Below are positions 17,413 to 25,778 of a stretch of DNA of 64,000 bases, piece by piece. The DNA lies in assembly GCA_016716265.1 (NCBI GenBank), contig JADJWQ010000006.1, positions 1,949,501 through 2,013,500 of the forward strand, in the 5' to 3' direction. Position 1 is the stretch's first letter. Each line of letters starts with the position of its first letter. Position numbers and translations under genes: made by a program. The stretch is from Planctomycetota bacterium. Lineage in GTDB: Bacteria; Planctomycetota; UBA1135; UBA2386. The notes beneath the pieces were generated by a model. It was not told where the DNA came from and searched no databases. It saw only the letters and a list, made by a program, of their open reading frames with translations.

Positions 17413-18237
17413 ATGCCGACCAGCCGCCGCACCCAGACGCTCGCCATCGCGCTGGTCCTCGCCGCGTGTCAGCACACACCCGTGGTACGCGCGCCGGCGG
17501 AGGACCCGACTCCGAGCGGCTCCGCAGCACTGCGCGCCTACAAGGAGTCGCACTACCGCGAGATCGGCTCGAGCGTCGCCGCCGAACTCGACTGGGAGCG
17601 ACTGCTCGCGACGATCGCGTCGCAGCGGGTCGTGTTTCTCGGCGACCACCATCGCGATCGGCGCCTGCACGCGGTGCACCGCGAGCTCCTGCGCCGGCTG
17701 CTCGAGCGCGGCGCGCGGCTCGCGCTCGGCGTCGAGTGCGTCGGCTCGCAGGACCAGCCCGCGCTCGACGCCTGGCTCGACGGTCGGATCGACGATGCGA
17801 CGCTCCGCCGTGCGATCGCGATGCGCTGGCCCGACTCGTGGCTCGATTCCCGCGACGTCGACTCCGCGCACTACCGGGAGCTCCTGCAGCTGGCGCGCGT
17901 CCAGCGCGTGCCGATCCGCGCGCTCGAACCGGCACCACGCCTGCCGCTCGAACAGCGGGACGCGGTGCTCGCGGACGCCGTCCGCCGCCTGCTCGACGCC
18001 GAACCCTACAGCACCGTGGTCGTGATCGTCGGCCACGCGCACCTGCTCGGGAACGGCGACCTGGTCGGCCGGATCGGCGTGCCCGCCGCGGTGCTCGTCG
18101 CCCGGCCGTCGAACTCGCTCGCCGCGTGGCTCGCGTCGCATCCCCCGACACAGCCGTTCGTCCAGACCGAACGCGGCGTGCTCTTGCCGACCTTCGTCGC
18201 TGGCGAGCCGAGGGCGCCGAGCCGGCCGACTGACTGA
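17413..18237 (+). CDS. ChaN-like (DUF399) lipoprotein
   Basis: A 274-residue protein. The lipobox is VLAAC (Cys19). The fold matches the ChaN/haem-binding uptake family: VVFLGDHHRDRRLHAVHRELL early, LALGVECVGSQDQPALDAWL, and IVGHAHLLGNGD near the end. In Campylobacter ChaN binds haem through such residues and helps iron uptake; whether this protein binds haem is inference. It is divergent from elbB, with 95 bases between. Its stop codon falls inside the first unit of a 16-bp tandem repeat. Confidence 0.8.
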   Translation: MPTSRRTQTLAIALVLAACQHTPVVRAPAEDPTPSGSAALRAYKESHYREIGSSVAAELDWERLLATIASQRVVFLGDHHRDRRLHAVHRELLRRLLERGARLALGVECVGSQDQPALDAWLDGRIDDATLRRAIAMRWPDSWLDSRDVDSAHYRELLQLARVQRVPIRALEPAPRLPLEQRDAVLADAVRRLLDAEPYSTVVVIVGHAHLLGNGDLVGRIGVPAAVLVARPSNSLAAWLASHPPTQPFVQTERGVLLPTFVAGEPRAPSRPTD

Positions 18238-18349
18238 TCGACCGACTGACTGATCGACCGACTGACTGATCGACCGACTGACTGATCGACCGACTGACTG
18301 ATCGACCGACTGACTGATCGACCGACTGACTGATCGACCGACTGACTGA
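18226..18349. repeat. 16-bp minisatellite, 7.75 copies
   Basis: Unit CCGACTGACTGATCGA repeated exactly seven times plus 12 bases, with no mismatches. The TGA stop of the ChaN-like gene (18235-18237) is part of unit 1. The unit contains TGA twice in different phases, and since 16 is not a multiple of three every reading frame on the plus strand is closed. The minus strand stays open in all frames and would encode a Ser-rich 16-residue repeat. Confidence 0.95.
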
Positions 18350-18379
18350 CCAAGGCCGGCCCCCGGCCGCGGGTCGCGC

Positions 18380-18817
18380 TCAATCCTCGCCGCGCCGGCC
18401 GCGCTTGACGTCCGCGCGCCGCCGCTTGGCGTCGAGCCGCCGCTCCTGGCTCGCGCGCGTCGGCTTCGTCTTCTTGCGCGGCTTCGGGCGCACCGCGGCC
18501 GCCCGCAGCAGCTCCTCCATGCGCGCCAATGCCAGCTCCACATTGCGCTGCCGTGACCGCGTCTCCGTGCAGACGACCTGGATGCGCCCCTCTCCGTCGA
18601 GCCGGCTCTGCAATCGCCGCTCGATCCGCGCGGCGACGACCTCACCGACCGCGAGGCGCAATGCCGCCAGCTCGAGCCGCAGGTCGACCTTCGTCTCGGT
18701 CTTGTTGACGTGCTGACCGCCCGGCCCACCCGAACGCGCGAAGCGCAGCTCGAGAGCCGTGGCGGGCACGCGGCGCCCCTCGCCGAGATCGAGATCACGG
18801 AGCACGGCGCGCGACAC
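18380..18817 (-). CDS. arfB: Alternative ribosome-rescue factor ArfB (RF-1-like peptidyl-tRNA hydrolase domain)
   Basis: A 145-residue protein with the GGQ catalytic loop (SGGPGGQHVNKTETKV, Gln35) of class I release factors but none of the codon-recognition domain, and a highly basic C-terminal tail (PKPRKKTKPTRASQ, AKRRRADVKRG) as in ArfB/YaeJ, which enters the empty mRNA channel of stalled ribosomes. It hydrolyses peptidyl-tRNA on non-stop complexes. The GTG at 18817 is chosen; it lies 11 bases after the stop of the upstream membrane-protein gene, suggesting an operon. The length is typical (about 140). Confidence 0.9.
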   Translation of the reverse strand: MSRAVLRDLDLGEGRRVPATALELRFARSGGPGGQHVNKTETKVDLRLELAALRLAVGEVVAARIERRLQSRLDGEGRIQVVCTETRSRQRNVELALARMEELLRAAAVRPKPRKKTKPTRASQERRLDAKRRRADVKRGRRGED

Positions 18818-18828
18818 TCCCGGTCCGG

Positions 18829-20529
18829 TCAGCCACCGATCCGCTCCTGCACGGCCGCCGCGACGGCAGCGATCGCGTCGTCGAGCTCCGGCGCGGCGAG
18901 GTCCGCGTCGACGAAACCCGCGCCGTGCTCCCGCGCAGCCCGCTGGACCGCGGCGCGCACATCGGCGGCGACCCCGCGCGCGACCACCAGCAGGAGCCGC
19001 GCGCCGACCTCGTCGCAACGCCGCGCGAGCCGCGCGACCGCCGCTTCGAGCTCCGGCGGGGTGCCGGTCGGCACGGAGCCCTCGGCATCCGCGCGCGCAG
19101 CGACATAGTCGAGGAGCCGCGACGGCCCGGACCGCGGCGGCTGGGCGGCGCCGACGGCGAGTGCGTCGAGCGCGGCGCGCGCCCGGCGCGTCAGCTCGGC
19201 CTCGCCCTCCCAGTCGCCGACGCCGAGCACGACGAGCTCGGGCAGGAACGCGTCGAGCAGGTAGCGCTCGGCGAGCAGCCCCTGCTGGCGCAGGTTGCCC
19301 CAGTTCGTTCCGACGACGACCGGCCGCAGCGGCGTCCCGAGCGCACGGGCCGCGGCGTCGGTGGCGAGCACCGCAGTCCAGCGCTCCGGCTCGCGGTCGT
19401 CCTCCCACAGCGGCGCGCCACCGAGGAACAGCACGACCGGCACGTCGTCCAGGTGCGGCGCGTAGACCTCCGACCACGCGCGCGCGCGACCGGCGATCGC
19501 GTCGAACGGCGCGCTGCCGGAATCGGGTCCGAACAGCGCATCGAGCCGCGGGTCCTCCAGCGGCCGCAGCCGCGGCGCCTCGGCGCGCACGCCGAGCTCG
19601 AGGAGCCCGAGCGCCGCGACGACGCCGAGCCCCCACGCCCACCCGGCGCGGGGACGCAGGCCGGCGAGCCCGCCGAGCGGCAGCCCGCACAGCGCGATCA
19701 GCACGAACCCGGTGGTGGTCGGCTCGGTCTGCGGCAGCATCCGCGCGGCGATCGTCGCCCCGCCGAGCCAGGCGAGGGCCGGCACGGCCAGCGCGCCCAG
19801 CACGGCCGTCCGGCGGCCGCGCGCGCAGAACGCGAGCGCGAAACCGGCGAGCGACGCGACCAGCACCGCCCAGCTCGCCGGCAGCAGCCGCAGCGGGCGG
19901 GGCACCGCGGTGATCTCGAGCTCGCGCAACCAGGCGCTCGAGCCGCGCGCGACGAAGCCGAAGAAGCCGTGCGCGTCGACCGCCTCGAACGGCGGATAGC
20001 GCTTGCCGCCGATCCGGACGTCGAGAGTCCGATCCCGGCCGGACACCTCGATGGTCACCGGCTGGCGCGGCGCCAGCAGGTGGCCGCCGGGCTCGTGCGT
20101 GCGGTCGAACAACGCGTCCTCCCGCGTCCACAGGACCGGCCCCTCGCAGCGCGTCGACAGCCGCGCGAGGCTCAGCCGCCCGTGGAACGGCGCGAGCCCG
20201 TGCCCCTCGATCTGCTCCGGCTCGACGCGGCGCATCACGAGGTCGAGCTCGGCACCGGGGTCGAGCTGCACCTCGGCCCACAGGTCGAAGTCGCCGAACG
20301 ACCAGACCTCGAGCGCCTTGTCCGGAGCGATCTCGCGCATCACCCCCTCGGGGTGCCTGAACTGGAACGTGTGCTCGTCGAGTCGCGGCGGGGGCGGCAG
20401 CTCGCCGCCGACGAGCCATGCGCCGGCGAGTGCAGCGAGCGCGAAGCTCGCGCCGGCGAGCAGCAGGCGGGACAGGTCGCGGGCCAAGGTGCGCGCGAGT
20501 GTAACGACGCCCGCGCGTTGCCGCCGCAC
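18829..20529 (-). CDS. Multi-pass membrane protein with degenerate SGNH-like domain
   Basis: A 566-residue protein. A first membrane helix lies at about 22-42. An extracellular beta-rich segment follows (about 45-225, with FDLWAEVQLDPGAELDL and VTIEVSGRDRTLDVRIGG, like a laminin-G/concanavalin-type fold). Four or five membrane helices come next (about 230-335). The C-terminal domain has an SGNH-like layout: VPVVLFLGGAPLWEDD at the block I position and VVLGVGDWEGEAEL at the block III position. The catalytic Ser and Asn are not conserved, so it may be a binding rather than an enzymatic domain. The start is a GTG at 20529. It sits directly upstream of arfB and divergent from nagA. Confidence 0.68.
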   Translation of the reverse strand: MRRQRAGVVTLARTLARDLSRLLLAGASFALAALAGAWLVGGELPPPPRLDEHTFQFRHPEGVMREIAPDKALEVWSFGDFDLWAEVQLDPGAELDLVMRRVEPEQIEGHGLAPFHGRLSLARLSTRCEGPVLWTREDALFDRTHEPGGHLLAPRQPVTIEVSGRDRTLDVRIGGKRYPPFEAVDAHGFFGFVARGSSAWLRELEITAVPRPLRLLPASWAVLVASLAGFALAFCARGRRTAVLGALAVPALAWLGGATIAARMLPQTEPTTTGFVLIALCGLPLGGLAGLRPRAGWAWGLGVVAALGLLELGVRAEAPRLRPLEDPRLDALFGPDSGSAPFDAIAGRARAWSEVYAPHLDDVPVVLFLGGAPLWEDDREPERWTAVLATDAAARALGTPLRPVVVGTNWGNLRQQGLLAERYLLDAFLPELVVLGVGDWEGEAELTRRARAALDALAVGAAQPPRSGPSRLLDYVAARADAEGSVPTGTPPELEAAVARLARRCDEVGARLLLVVARGVAADVRAAVQRAAREHGAGFVDADLAAPELDDAIAAVAAAVQERIGG

Positions 20530-20555
20530 GCGGCCCGGCCGTACATTCGACCTCG

Positions 20556-21713
20556 ATGAGCGACACCCTGCTGTGCCCCGAGCGCGCCGTCGTCGACGAC
20601 GCGGTCCGCGAGGGCGTCCGGATCCGCGTGCGCGACGGCGTCGTGCTCGACTGTGGCGCGGCAGTCGCGCCCGCGACCGGCGACCGCACCGTGCCGATCC
20701 CGGGCACGCTGCTGCCGGGCCTCGTCGACATCCAGGTGAACGGCGCCGGTGGCCACAACTGTGACGAGCCCGGGTTCGACGCGCTCGACGCCATCGCGAG
20801 CGCCGTGTTCGAGGGCGGCGCGCAGGCCTTCCTGCCGACCCTGATCACCGGCACGCTCGACGATCTGTGTCGCCGCGCGGGCCGCCTCGCCGACTGGATC
20901 GAGCGCGGCGTGCAGCCGCGCGCGGCCGAGCCGCTCGGCATCCACCTGGAGGGCCCGTTCCTCGAGGCGCCGGGCACGCACGACGCGGCACTGTTCGTCG
21001 ACCCGACCCCCGACCGCATCGACGCGCTGCTCGCCGCGTGCCGGGGCCACCTGCGCCTGCTCACGCTCGCGCCGTCGCGACCGGGTGCCGCCGACGCGGT
21101 ACGGCGGCTGCGCGCCGCCGGCGTCGCGGTGTCGATCGGTCACGCGCGCGACCCGCGCGGGTTCGAGGACTGCGTCGACGCCGGCGCGCGCGGCGCGACG
21201 CACCTGTTCAACGTGATGAGCCCGCTGCACCACCGCGAGCCGAATGTCGTCGGCGCAGCGCTCGCGGACGAGCGCGTGTCGTGCTCGCTGATCCTCGACG
21301 GCCACCACATCGCGCCGACCACGGTGCGCGTCGCGTGGCGCGCGCTCGGCCGTGAGCGCTTCATGCTGATCAGCGACGCGATCTCGGCCGCCGGCATGCC
21401 CGACGGCGACTACGAGCTCAGCGGCATCCCCGTGCGGCTGCGCGGTGGCGTCGTCCGCAATCTGGACGGCGCGCTGGCCGGCTCGGCCCTGACGATGGGC
21501 GCGGCCGCGCGCTTCCTGCTGGACCACGTCCCGGGCACCGACGCCGCCGACGTCGCGCGCAGTGGTGCGACCAATCCGGCGCGGCTGATCGGCGCAGAGC
21601 GCTACGGCCGGATCGCACCGGGAACAACGGCGCGCTTCAGCGTGCTCGCGGCCGACGGGACGATCCGCGCGCTGGACCTCCACGGCCGGACCGTCGCGGC
21701 GGCCCGGACCTGA
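20556..21713 (+). CDS. nagA: N-acetylglucosamine-6-phosphate deacetylase
   Basis: A 385-residue protein of the amidohydrolase superfamily. It removes the acetyl group from GlcNAc-6-P to give glucosamine-6-P in amino-sugar recycling and use, in the cytoplasm. The metal and substrate motifs are all present: GLVDIQVNGAGGHN (the family's Q-x-N variant of HxH), HLEGPFLEAPG (Glu132), SIGHAR (His196), HLFNVMSPLHHREPNVVG (His216), ILDGHHI, and the catalytic LISDA (Asp274). The length matches E. coli NagA (382). The ATG at 20556 leaves only 26 bases to the divergent membrane-protein gene. No nagB or transporter gene is next to it. Confidence 0.93.
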   Translation: MSDTLLCPERAVVDDAVREGVRIRVRDGVVLDCGAAVAPATGDRTVPIPGTLLPGLVDIQVNGAGGHNCDEPGFDALDAIASAVFEGGAQAFLPTLITGTLDDLCRRAGRLADWIERGVQPRAAEPLGIHLEGPFLEAPGTHDAALFVDPTPDRIDALLAACRGHLRLLTLAPSRPGAADAVRRLRAAGVAVSIGHARDPRGFEDCVDAGARGATHLFNVMSPLHHREPNVVGAALADERVSCSLILDGHHIAPTTVRVAWRALGRERFMLISDAISAAGMPDGDYELSGIPVRLRGGVVRNLDGALAGSALTMGAAARFLLDHVPGTDAADVARSGATNPARLIGAERYGRIAPGTTARFSVLAADGTIRALDLHGRTVAAART

Positions 21714-21752
21714 CCGGGCGCCGGCGCCGCGACCGACGCGACCGCGACCGGC

Positions 21753-22736
21753 TCAGTCGCGGTAGGCCTTGTGGCAGGCGCTGCAGATCTGCTTGAGCGC
21801 GGCGGCCGTGGTCCTCGCCAGCTCGCCGGCCTGCTGGTCGCCCTGCTCGTGCTGCCGCAGGGCGTCGGCCAGCTCCCGCGACAGCCGCTCGGAGTCGGCG
21901 AGCCAGCCACGGAAGTCGTCGAGCTCCTGCGTCGCGCGCTCGGACGCGGCGGCCGCGACGAACGCGTCGACCATGCGGGCCGCCTCATTGCGCGCGCTCG
22001 CGTCGGGGTGCGAGTCCTCGGGCTTCCAACCGCGCTTCGACAGCAGGTCGATCACGTCCCATGAGCGCGAGATCTCGACCATCGCCTGACGGAAGCCACG
22101 GAACTCGTGCGCGGCGGGGAAATCGAAGGCGAAGCCCGCGGTCTCGGCGGCCGTCGGGATATGGTCGAACGCAATCGTCGAATACAGTCCTTCGTACTTC
22201 GGCGAGGTGCCGCACCATTGGCGCATCTCGGCGAGCGCCTGCGCGCGCGAGCAGCCGTCCAGCACGATGCGCCCGAGCGCCGCGGCGGCGGGGCCGCGAT
22301 GCTGGCCGTGGAAGCAGTGGACGTAGAACGGACCGGGCAGCTCGCGGAACGTCTTGGCGATCTCCAGCCGCTCCTCCTCGGTGATCTCGCTGTAGCGGAT
22401 CGGCACGTGCACGTAGCGCATGCCGTAGCGCGCGGCCAGCTCGGCATCGGGCACCTTGCCATCCACCGACAGGATCGTCGCGATGCCCATCGCGGCGAGC
22501 TCGCGCATCGCCTCCTCGCCCTCCGGCTCGCCGCCCGACACGATGTCGCCGCTCAGGTGGTAGACGTTGTGCAGCCCGGCCAGCTCCGCGGGCGGCGTGC
22601 TCGGCAGCTCGACGGTCGCCGCCACCTCGTAGGCCGAGCCCGACTTCACCAGCGGGGCGGCGACCTCCGGCAGGGTCTTCGTGGTGGCGCAGGCTGCGAC
22701 GGTCAGCAGCAGACAGATCGTGACAGGGTGCTTCAC
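21753..22736 (-). CDS. Lipoprotein fusing a dual-specificity-type phosphatase domain to a CxxCH haem motif
   Basis: A 327-residue protein. The signal ends in the lipobox TVAAC (Cys16). Residues about 55-175 carry a cysteine-phosphatase pattern: IVSGGEPEGEEAMRELAAMGIATILSVDG in the DSP9/Swiss-type N-terminal region and the P-loop HCFHGQHRG (Cys141, Arg147, fitting HCxxGxxR). The C-terminal 130 residues are helical and end in CSACHKAYRD (Cys318, Cys321, His322), the haem-attachment motif in the position seen in cytochrome c'/c-556. The start is a GTG at 22736, in front of the signal. A periplasmic phosphatase tied to a haem domain would be unusual. It is convergent with nagA. Confidence 0.8.
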   Translation of the reverse strand: MKHPVTICLLLTVAACATTKTLPEVAAPLVKSGSAYEVAATVELPSTPPAELAGLHNVYHLSGDIVSGGEPEGEEAMRELAAMGIATILSVDGKVPDAELAARYGMRYVHVPIRYSEITEEERLEIAKTFRELPGPFYVHCFHGQHRGPAAAALGRIVLDGCSRAQALAEMRQWCGTSPKYEGLYSTIAFDHIPTAAETAGFAFDFPAAHEFRGFRQAMVEISRSWDVIDLLSKRGWKPEDSHPDASARNEAARMVDAFVAAAASERATQELDDFRGWLADSERLSRELADALRQHEQGDQQAGELARTTAAALKQICSACHKAYRD

Positions 22737-22842
22737 GGTTCGCGTATCTCGGGAGGGGTCGGAACGCCGGTCGACGCCCGGGGGCGGGCGCGGCGCGCGG
22801 CCGTTGCAAGTCCGGTACCGAAGCGCGAGCCCGGCCACAAGT

Positions 22843-22856
22843 CCATGCCGGCATGG
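22843..22856 (-). terminator. GC-rich palindrome downstream of the NHL gene
   Basis: CCATGCCGGCATGG is a perfect 14-bp palindrome about 80 bases past the stop of the NHL-repeat gene on the minus strand. There is no T-run. It could be a transcript end or a protein-binding site for the gene at 22736. Confidence 0.25.
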
Positions 22857-22937
22857 GAGCTCGGGACGCGGCGCGCACGCGGCGAGCCGCCGCGCGCTAC
22901 GCGCAGGGAACACTCGTCGCGGATCGGCGACGCCGGC

Positions 22938-24725
22938 TCACTCCACCTGCACTTCGAGCACACCGCCGCCCTGCGGGACGAACTCGACCTCGAAGCGGGC
23001 GGCGACCTCCTGCACGTGGACGACGGCCGCGGGGTCAGCGCAGGTCGCGTAGCGGGCCGTCAGCACGACCTCGCCGCGCCCCTCGGCAGCGGTCGGCACG
23101 CCGCACAGCGAGCCCCAGGTTCCGTCGATGCGGAGCGGCGCGGCGAACGGCGCGAGCGGGCCGCCCGGCGCTGCGCTGCGGACCCACGCGTGGGGGCGCG
23201 CGGCGTCGTGCAGCCGCTCACCGGCCGGGATCGGCAGCGGGAAGCACAGCGTCACGGCGGCCTGCGCCGCGAGCGTCTGCGGCGGCGCCGGCGGGCGCGC
23301 GGCGGCGCTCGAGTGCGGATCGGCCAGTTCCAGCCGGCGCACCCGGAGCCCGCCGCCGAGCGCGAGTTCGAACACCGCCCCGGCACCGCTGTCCGCGACC
23401 CACGCGCGCGCGGCATCGGGCGCGACCGCCACCGCGCGCGGCTCGACGAGGCCGTGCTCCGGACCGGCGACCCGCGCGATCGTGCGCCCGCCGATGTCGA
23501 CGCGCGACACGGTGGCCGCCGCCGCGTCGGCGACCAGCAGGTCGCGCCCGAGCCACGCGACTGCGACCGGCGTCCGCAGGCCACCGGCGCCACCGGGTGG
23601 GATCACGGTGTAGACCATCTCGGAGCCGAGCTCCGCGAGCCGCACCGCGCCGGACAGCGCATCGACGAACGCGCATCGGTCGTCCTGCACGGCCACGCCG
23701 GTCGGCTGCTGGCAGGTCGCGTCGTAGCGGATGCCGTCCGCACCACCGGCGCGGCCGGTGCCACACCACGCGTGCGCGCGACCGTCGCGCAGCGACAGCG
23801 TCCACAATTGATGGGAGCCGGCGGTCGCGACGACCAGCTCGTCGTCGCCGTGCCCGCTGATCGCCGTCGGCGCGCACAGACCCTGCACGAGACCGGGCTG
23901 ACCGCCGACGACGTCGCTGCTGCTGCGGCCGATGCCGCAGGCGGTGAACACGCCGAACGCGTCGACGTCGAGCGTGCGCACCAGGTGGTTGCCGAGATCG
24001 GCGACGTGCAGCCGGCCGCGATGGCAGCACAGCCCGGCCGGGTGCGCGAACGCGGCGAGCGATGCGTCGCCGTCCGCCGAGCCGGCGCGACCACAGCCGA
24101 TCAGGTGGCGGACGACGCCGGTGTCGGGCTCGACTCCGCACAGCCGGTGGGCCGGGCCATCGGCGATCCACAGCAGCTCGCGGAGCGCGTCGAAAGCGAG
24201 GCCCGTCGGCGCGACCAGCCGCGCGGGGTCCTCGGCCGACAGCGCGGGGCGCGCCGTCCACAGCTCCTCCGGCTCGCCGCGGGCGTCGCGCAGCAGGACG
24301 TCGAGCGCGGCGGTCAGCCGCTCGCGATCGGGCAGGCCGGCGCCGCGATAGCGGACGCGGCCGCCGGTGTCGACCAGCGCGAGCGACGGCCACCGCGCAC
24401 CGCCGAGGACGCGGAAGGCGATCCCGCCCCGATCGACCGCGACGGGCACGCGGGCGCCGAGCCGCCGGGCGGCGGCGGCGACGCGCTGCTCGTCGGCGGC
24501 GTCGGGCGGCCGCGCGCTGTGCACGGCGACGACGCACAGCGGTCGCCCGGCGAAGCGCAGCGCGAGGAACGCGAGCGTCTGCAGCAGCTCCAGGGACTGC
24601 ACGTCGCCGGCGGTCCAGAACGCGATCAGCGCGACGCGATCGCGGAGCGCCGGCGGCTCCGCCCGGTCGAGCCAGCCGAGATCTCCGGGCCAGTGCAGCA
24701 CGCGCTCCGCGCCGGGTTCGCTCAT
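22938..24725 (-). CDS. NHLRC2-like protein: thioredoxin-fold domain plus NHL beta-propeller
   Basis: A 595-residue protein. Residues about 28-155 have a thioredoxin/TlpA-like layout (VALIAFWTAGDVQSLELLQTL, ending WPSLALVDTGGRVRYRGAG). The redox Cys pair expected after FW is missing, so the domain is probably not an oxidoreductase. Residues about 175-450 form an NHL propeller (repeats such as PTGLAFDALRELLWIADGPAHRLC and FAHPAGLCCHRGRLHVADLGNHLVRTL). A C-terminal beta-sandwich-like domain follows. The order matches animal NHLRC2 and its bacterial relatives, whose role is poorly known. No signal peptide is seen, so it is likely cytoplasmic. The ATG at 24725 is divergent from rnz. Confidence 0.82.
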   Translation of the reverse strand: MSEPGAERVLHWPGDLGWLDRAEPPALRDRVALIAFWTAGDVQSLELLQTLAFLALRFAGRPLCVVAVHSARPPDAADEQRVAAAARRLGARVPVAVDRGGIAFRVLGGARWPSLALVDTGGRVRYRGAGLPDRERLTAALDVLLRDARGEPEELWTARPALSAEDPARLVAPTGLAFDALRELLWIADGPAHRLCGVEPDTGVVRHLIGCGRAGSADGDASLAAFAHPAGLCCHRGRLHVADLGNHLVRTLDVDAFGVFTACGIGRSSSDVVGGQPGLVQGLCAPTAISGHGDDELVVATAGSHQLWTLSLRDGRAHAWCGTGRAGGADGIRYDATCQQPTGVAVQDDRCAFVDALSGAVRLAELGSEMVYTVIPPGGAGGLRTPVAVAWLGRDLLVADAAAATVSRVDIGGRTIARVAGPEHGLVEPRAVAVAPDAARAWVADSGAGAVFELALGGGLRVRRLELADPHSSAAARPPAPPQTLAAQAAVTLCFPLPIPAGERLHDAARPHAWVRSAAPGGPLAPFAAPLRIDGTWGSLCGVPTAAEGRGEVVLTARYATCADPAAVVHVQEVAARFEVEFVPQGGGVLEVQVE

Positions 24726-24848
24726 GGAGCTGAGCGTGCCGCGCGCGCGGGCCGTGGCAAGCCCGCGGCGGGAACAGTGATCCGCCGGACTTCGCGATCC
24801 CGCGGGCGCGACGGGATCGGACGGCGGGTATCGTCGCACCCCTCCGCC

Positions 24849-25778
24849 ATGTCCGTCCGCGAGCTCGTCGTGCTGGGGACCGCCAGCCAGGTCCCGACCC
24901 GCCGCCGCAATCACAACGGCTATTTCCTCCGCTGGGACGGTGACGGCCTGCTGTTCGACCCGGGTGAAGGCACGCAGCGGCAGATGATCCACTTCGGGGT
25001 GACCGCGACGTCGATCTCGGACGTGCTGATCACGCACTTCCACGGCGATCATTGTCTCGGCCTCGCCAGCCTCGTGCAGCGCATCTCGCTCGACGAGGTG
25101 CCGCACGCCGTGCGCGTGCACTACCCGGCGTCGGGTCAGGTCTACTTCGACCGGCTGCGCAAGGCATCGATCTTCCGCGACGTCGCACGGCTCGAGCCGC
25201 TGCCGATCAGCGCACCGGGCACGCTGCTCGAGACCTCGGCGTGGCGGCTCGAGGCCCGCGCGCTCGATCACGGACCCGAGTGCTACGGCTACCGCCTCGC
25301 GGAGCCGGACTCGTGGAACGTCGATCCCGCGCTGTGCGAGGCGCGTGGCCTGCGCGGGCCGGTGCTGCGCGAGCTGAAGGCGAACGGCTGCGCGACCGCG
25401 CCCGACGGCAGCGTCGTGCAGCTCGCGGACGTCGGGCGGGTCAAGCGCGGCCAGCGCTTCGCGTTCGTGATGGACACGCGTGTCTGTCCGAGCTGCGTCG
25501 AGCTCGCGCGCGACGTCGACATGCTCGTGATCGAGTCGACCTACCTGCACGAGCACGTCGACGAGGCGGTCAAGAACGGCCATCTGACGGCGCGACAGGC
25601 CGCCGAGATCGCGCGCGAGGCAGGCGTGCGGAAGCTCGTGCTCACACACCTGAGCCAGCGCTACCGCGATACCGAGCCGTTCCTCGCCGAGGCCGCCGCC
25701 ATCCATCCGGACTGCGTCGTCGTCGAGGACGGCGACGTCGTGCCGCTGCCACCGCCGTTGCGCGGAGGGGAGCCGTGA
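24849..25778 (+). CDS. rnz: Ribonuclease Z (tRNA 3' processing endonuclease)
   Basis: A 309-residue metallo-beta-lactamase-fold enzyme. It has the histidine motif ITHFHGDHCLGL (His63, His65, Asp67, His68) and the RNase Z features LFDPGEGTQRQM, DHGPECYGYRLAE, FVMDTRVCPSC, STYLHEHVD and KLVLTHLSQRY. It cleaves tRNA precursors 3' of the discriminator base. The length is that of the short bacterial form. The ATG at 24849 is supported by the conserved start (ELVVLGTASQVPTRRRNHNG). Its stop overlaps the start of the next gene, so the two are translated together. Confidence 0.93.
   Translation: MSVRELVVLGTASQVPTRRRNHNGYFLRWDGDGLLFDPGEGTQRQMIHFGVTATSISDVLITHFHGDHCLGLASLVQRISLDEVPHAVRVHYPASGQVYFDRLRKASIFRDVARLEPLPISAPGTLLETSAWRLEARALDHGPECYGYRLAEPDSWNVDPALCEARGLRGPVLRELKANGCATAPDGSVVQLADVGRVKRGQRFAFVMDTRVCPSCVELARDVDMLVIESTYLHEHVDEAVKNGHLTARQAAEIAREAGVRKLVLTHLSQRYRDTEPFLAEAAAIHPDCVVVEDGDVVPLPPPLRGGEP

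Noticed and set aside
18226..18349. CRISPR array
   Set aside because: The units are contiguous 16-mers with no spacers and no cas genes nearby.
18006..18383. A minus-strand gene encoding Ser-rich 16-residue repeats
   Set aside because: The open frame exists only because the 16-bp repeat lacks stops on that strand. There is no start signal, and it overlaps ChaN antisense.
8743..20529. A polysaccharide-acetylation locus based on several SGNH proteins
   Set aside because: No MBOAT acyltransferase, glycosyltransferase or export gene is found next to them.
22107..25778. A 1223-codon open frame on the plus strand running through the phosphatase and NHL genes into rnz
   Set aside because: Only the last 309 codons (from 24849) look like protein; the rest is an antisense shadow with Arg-rich composition.
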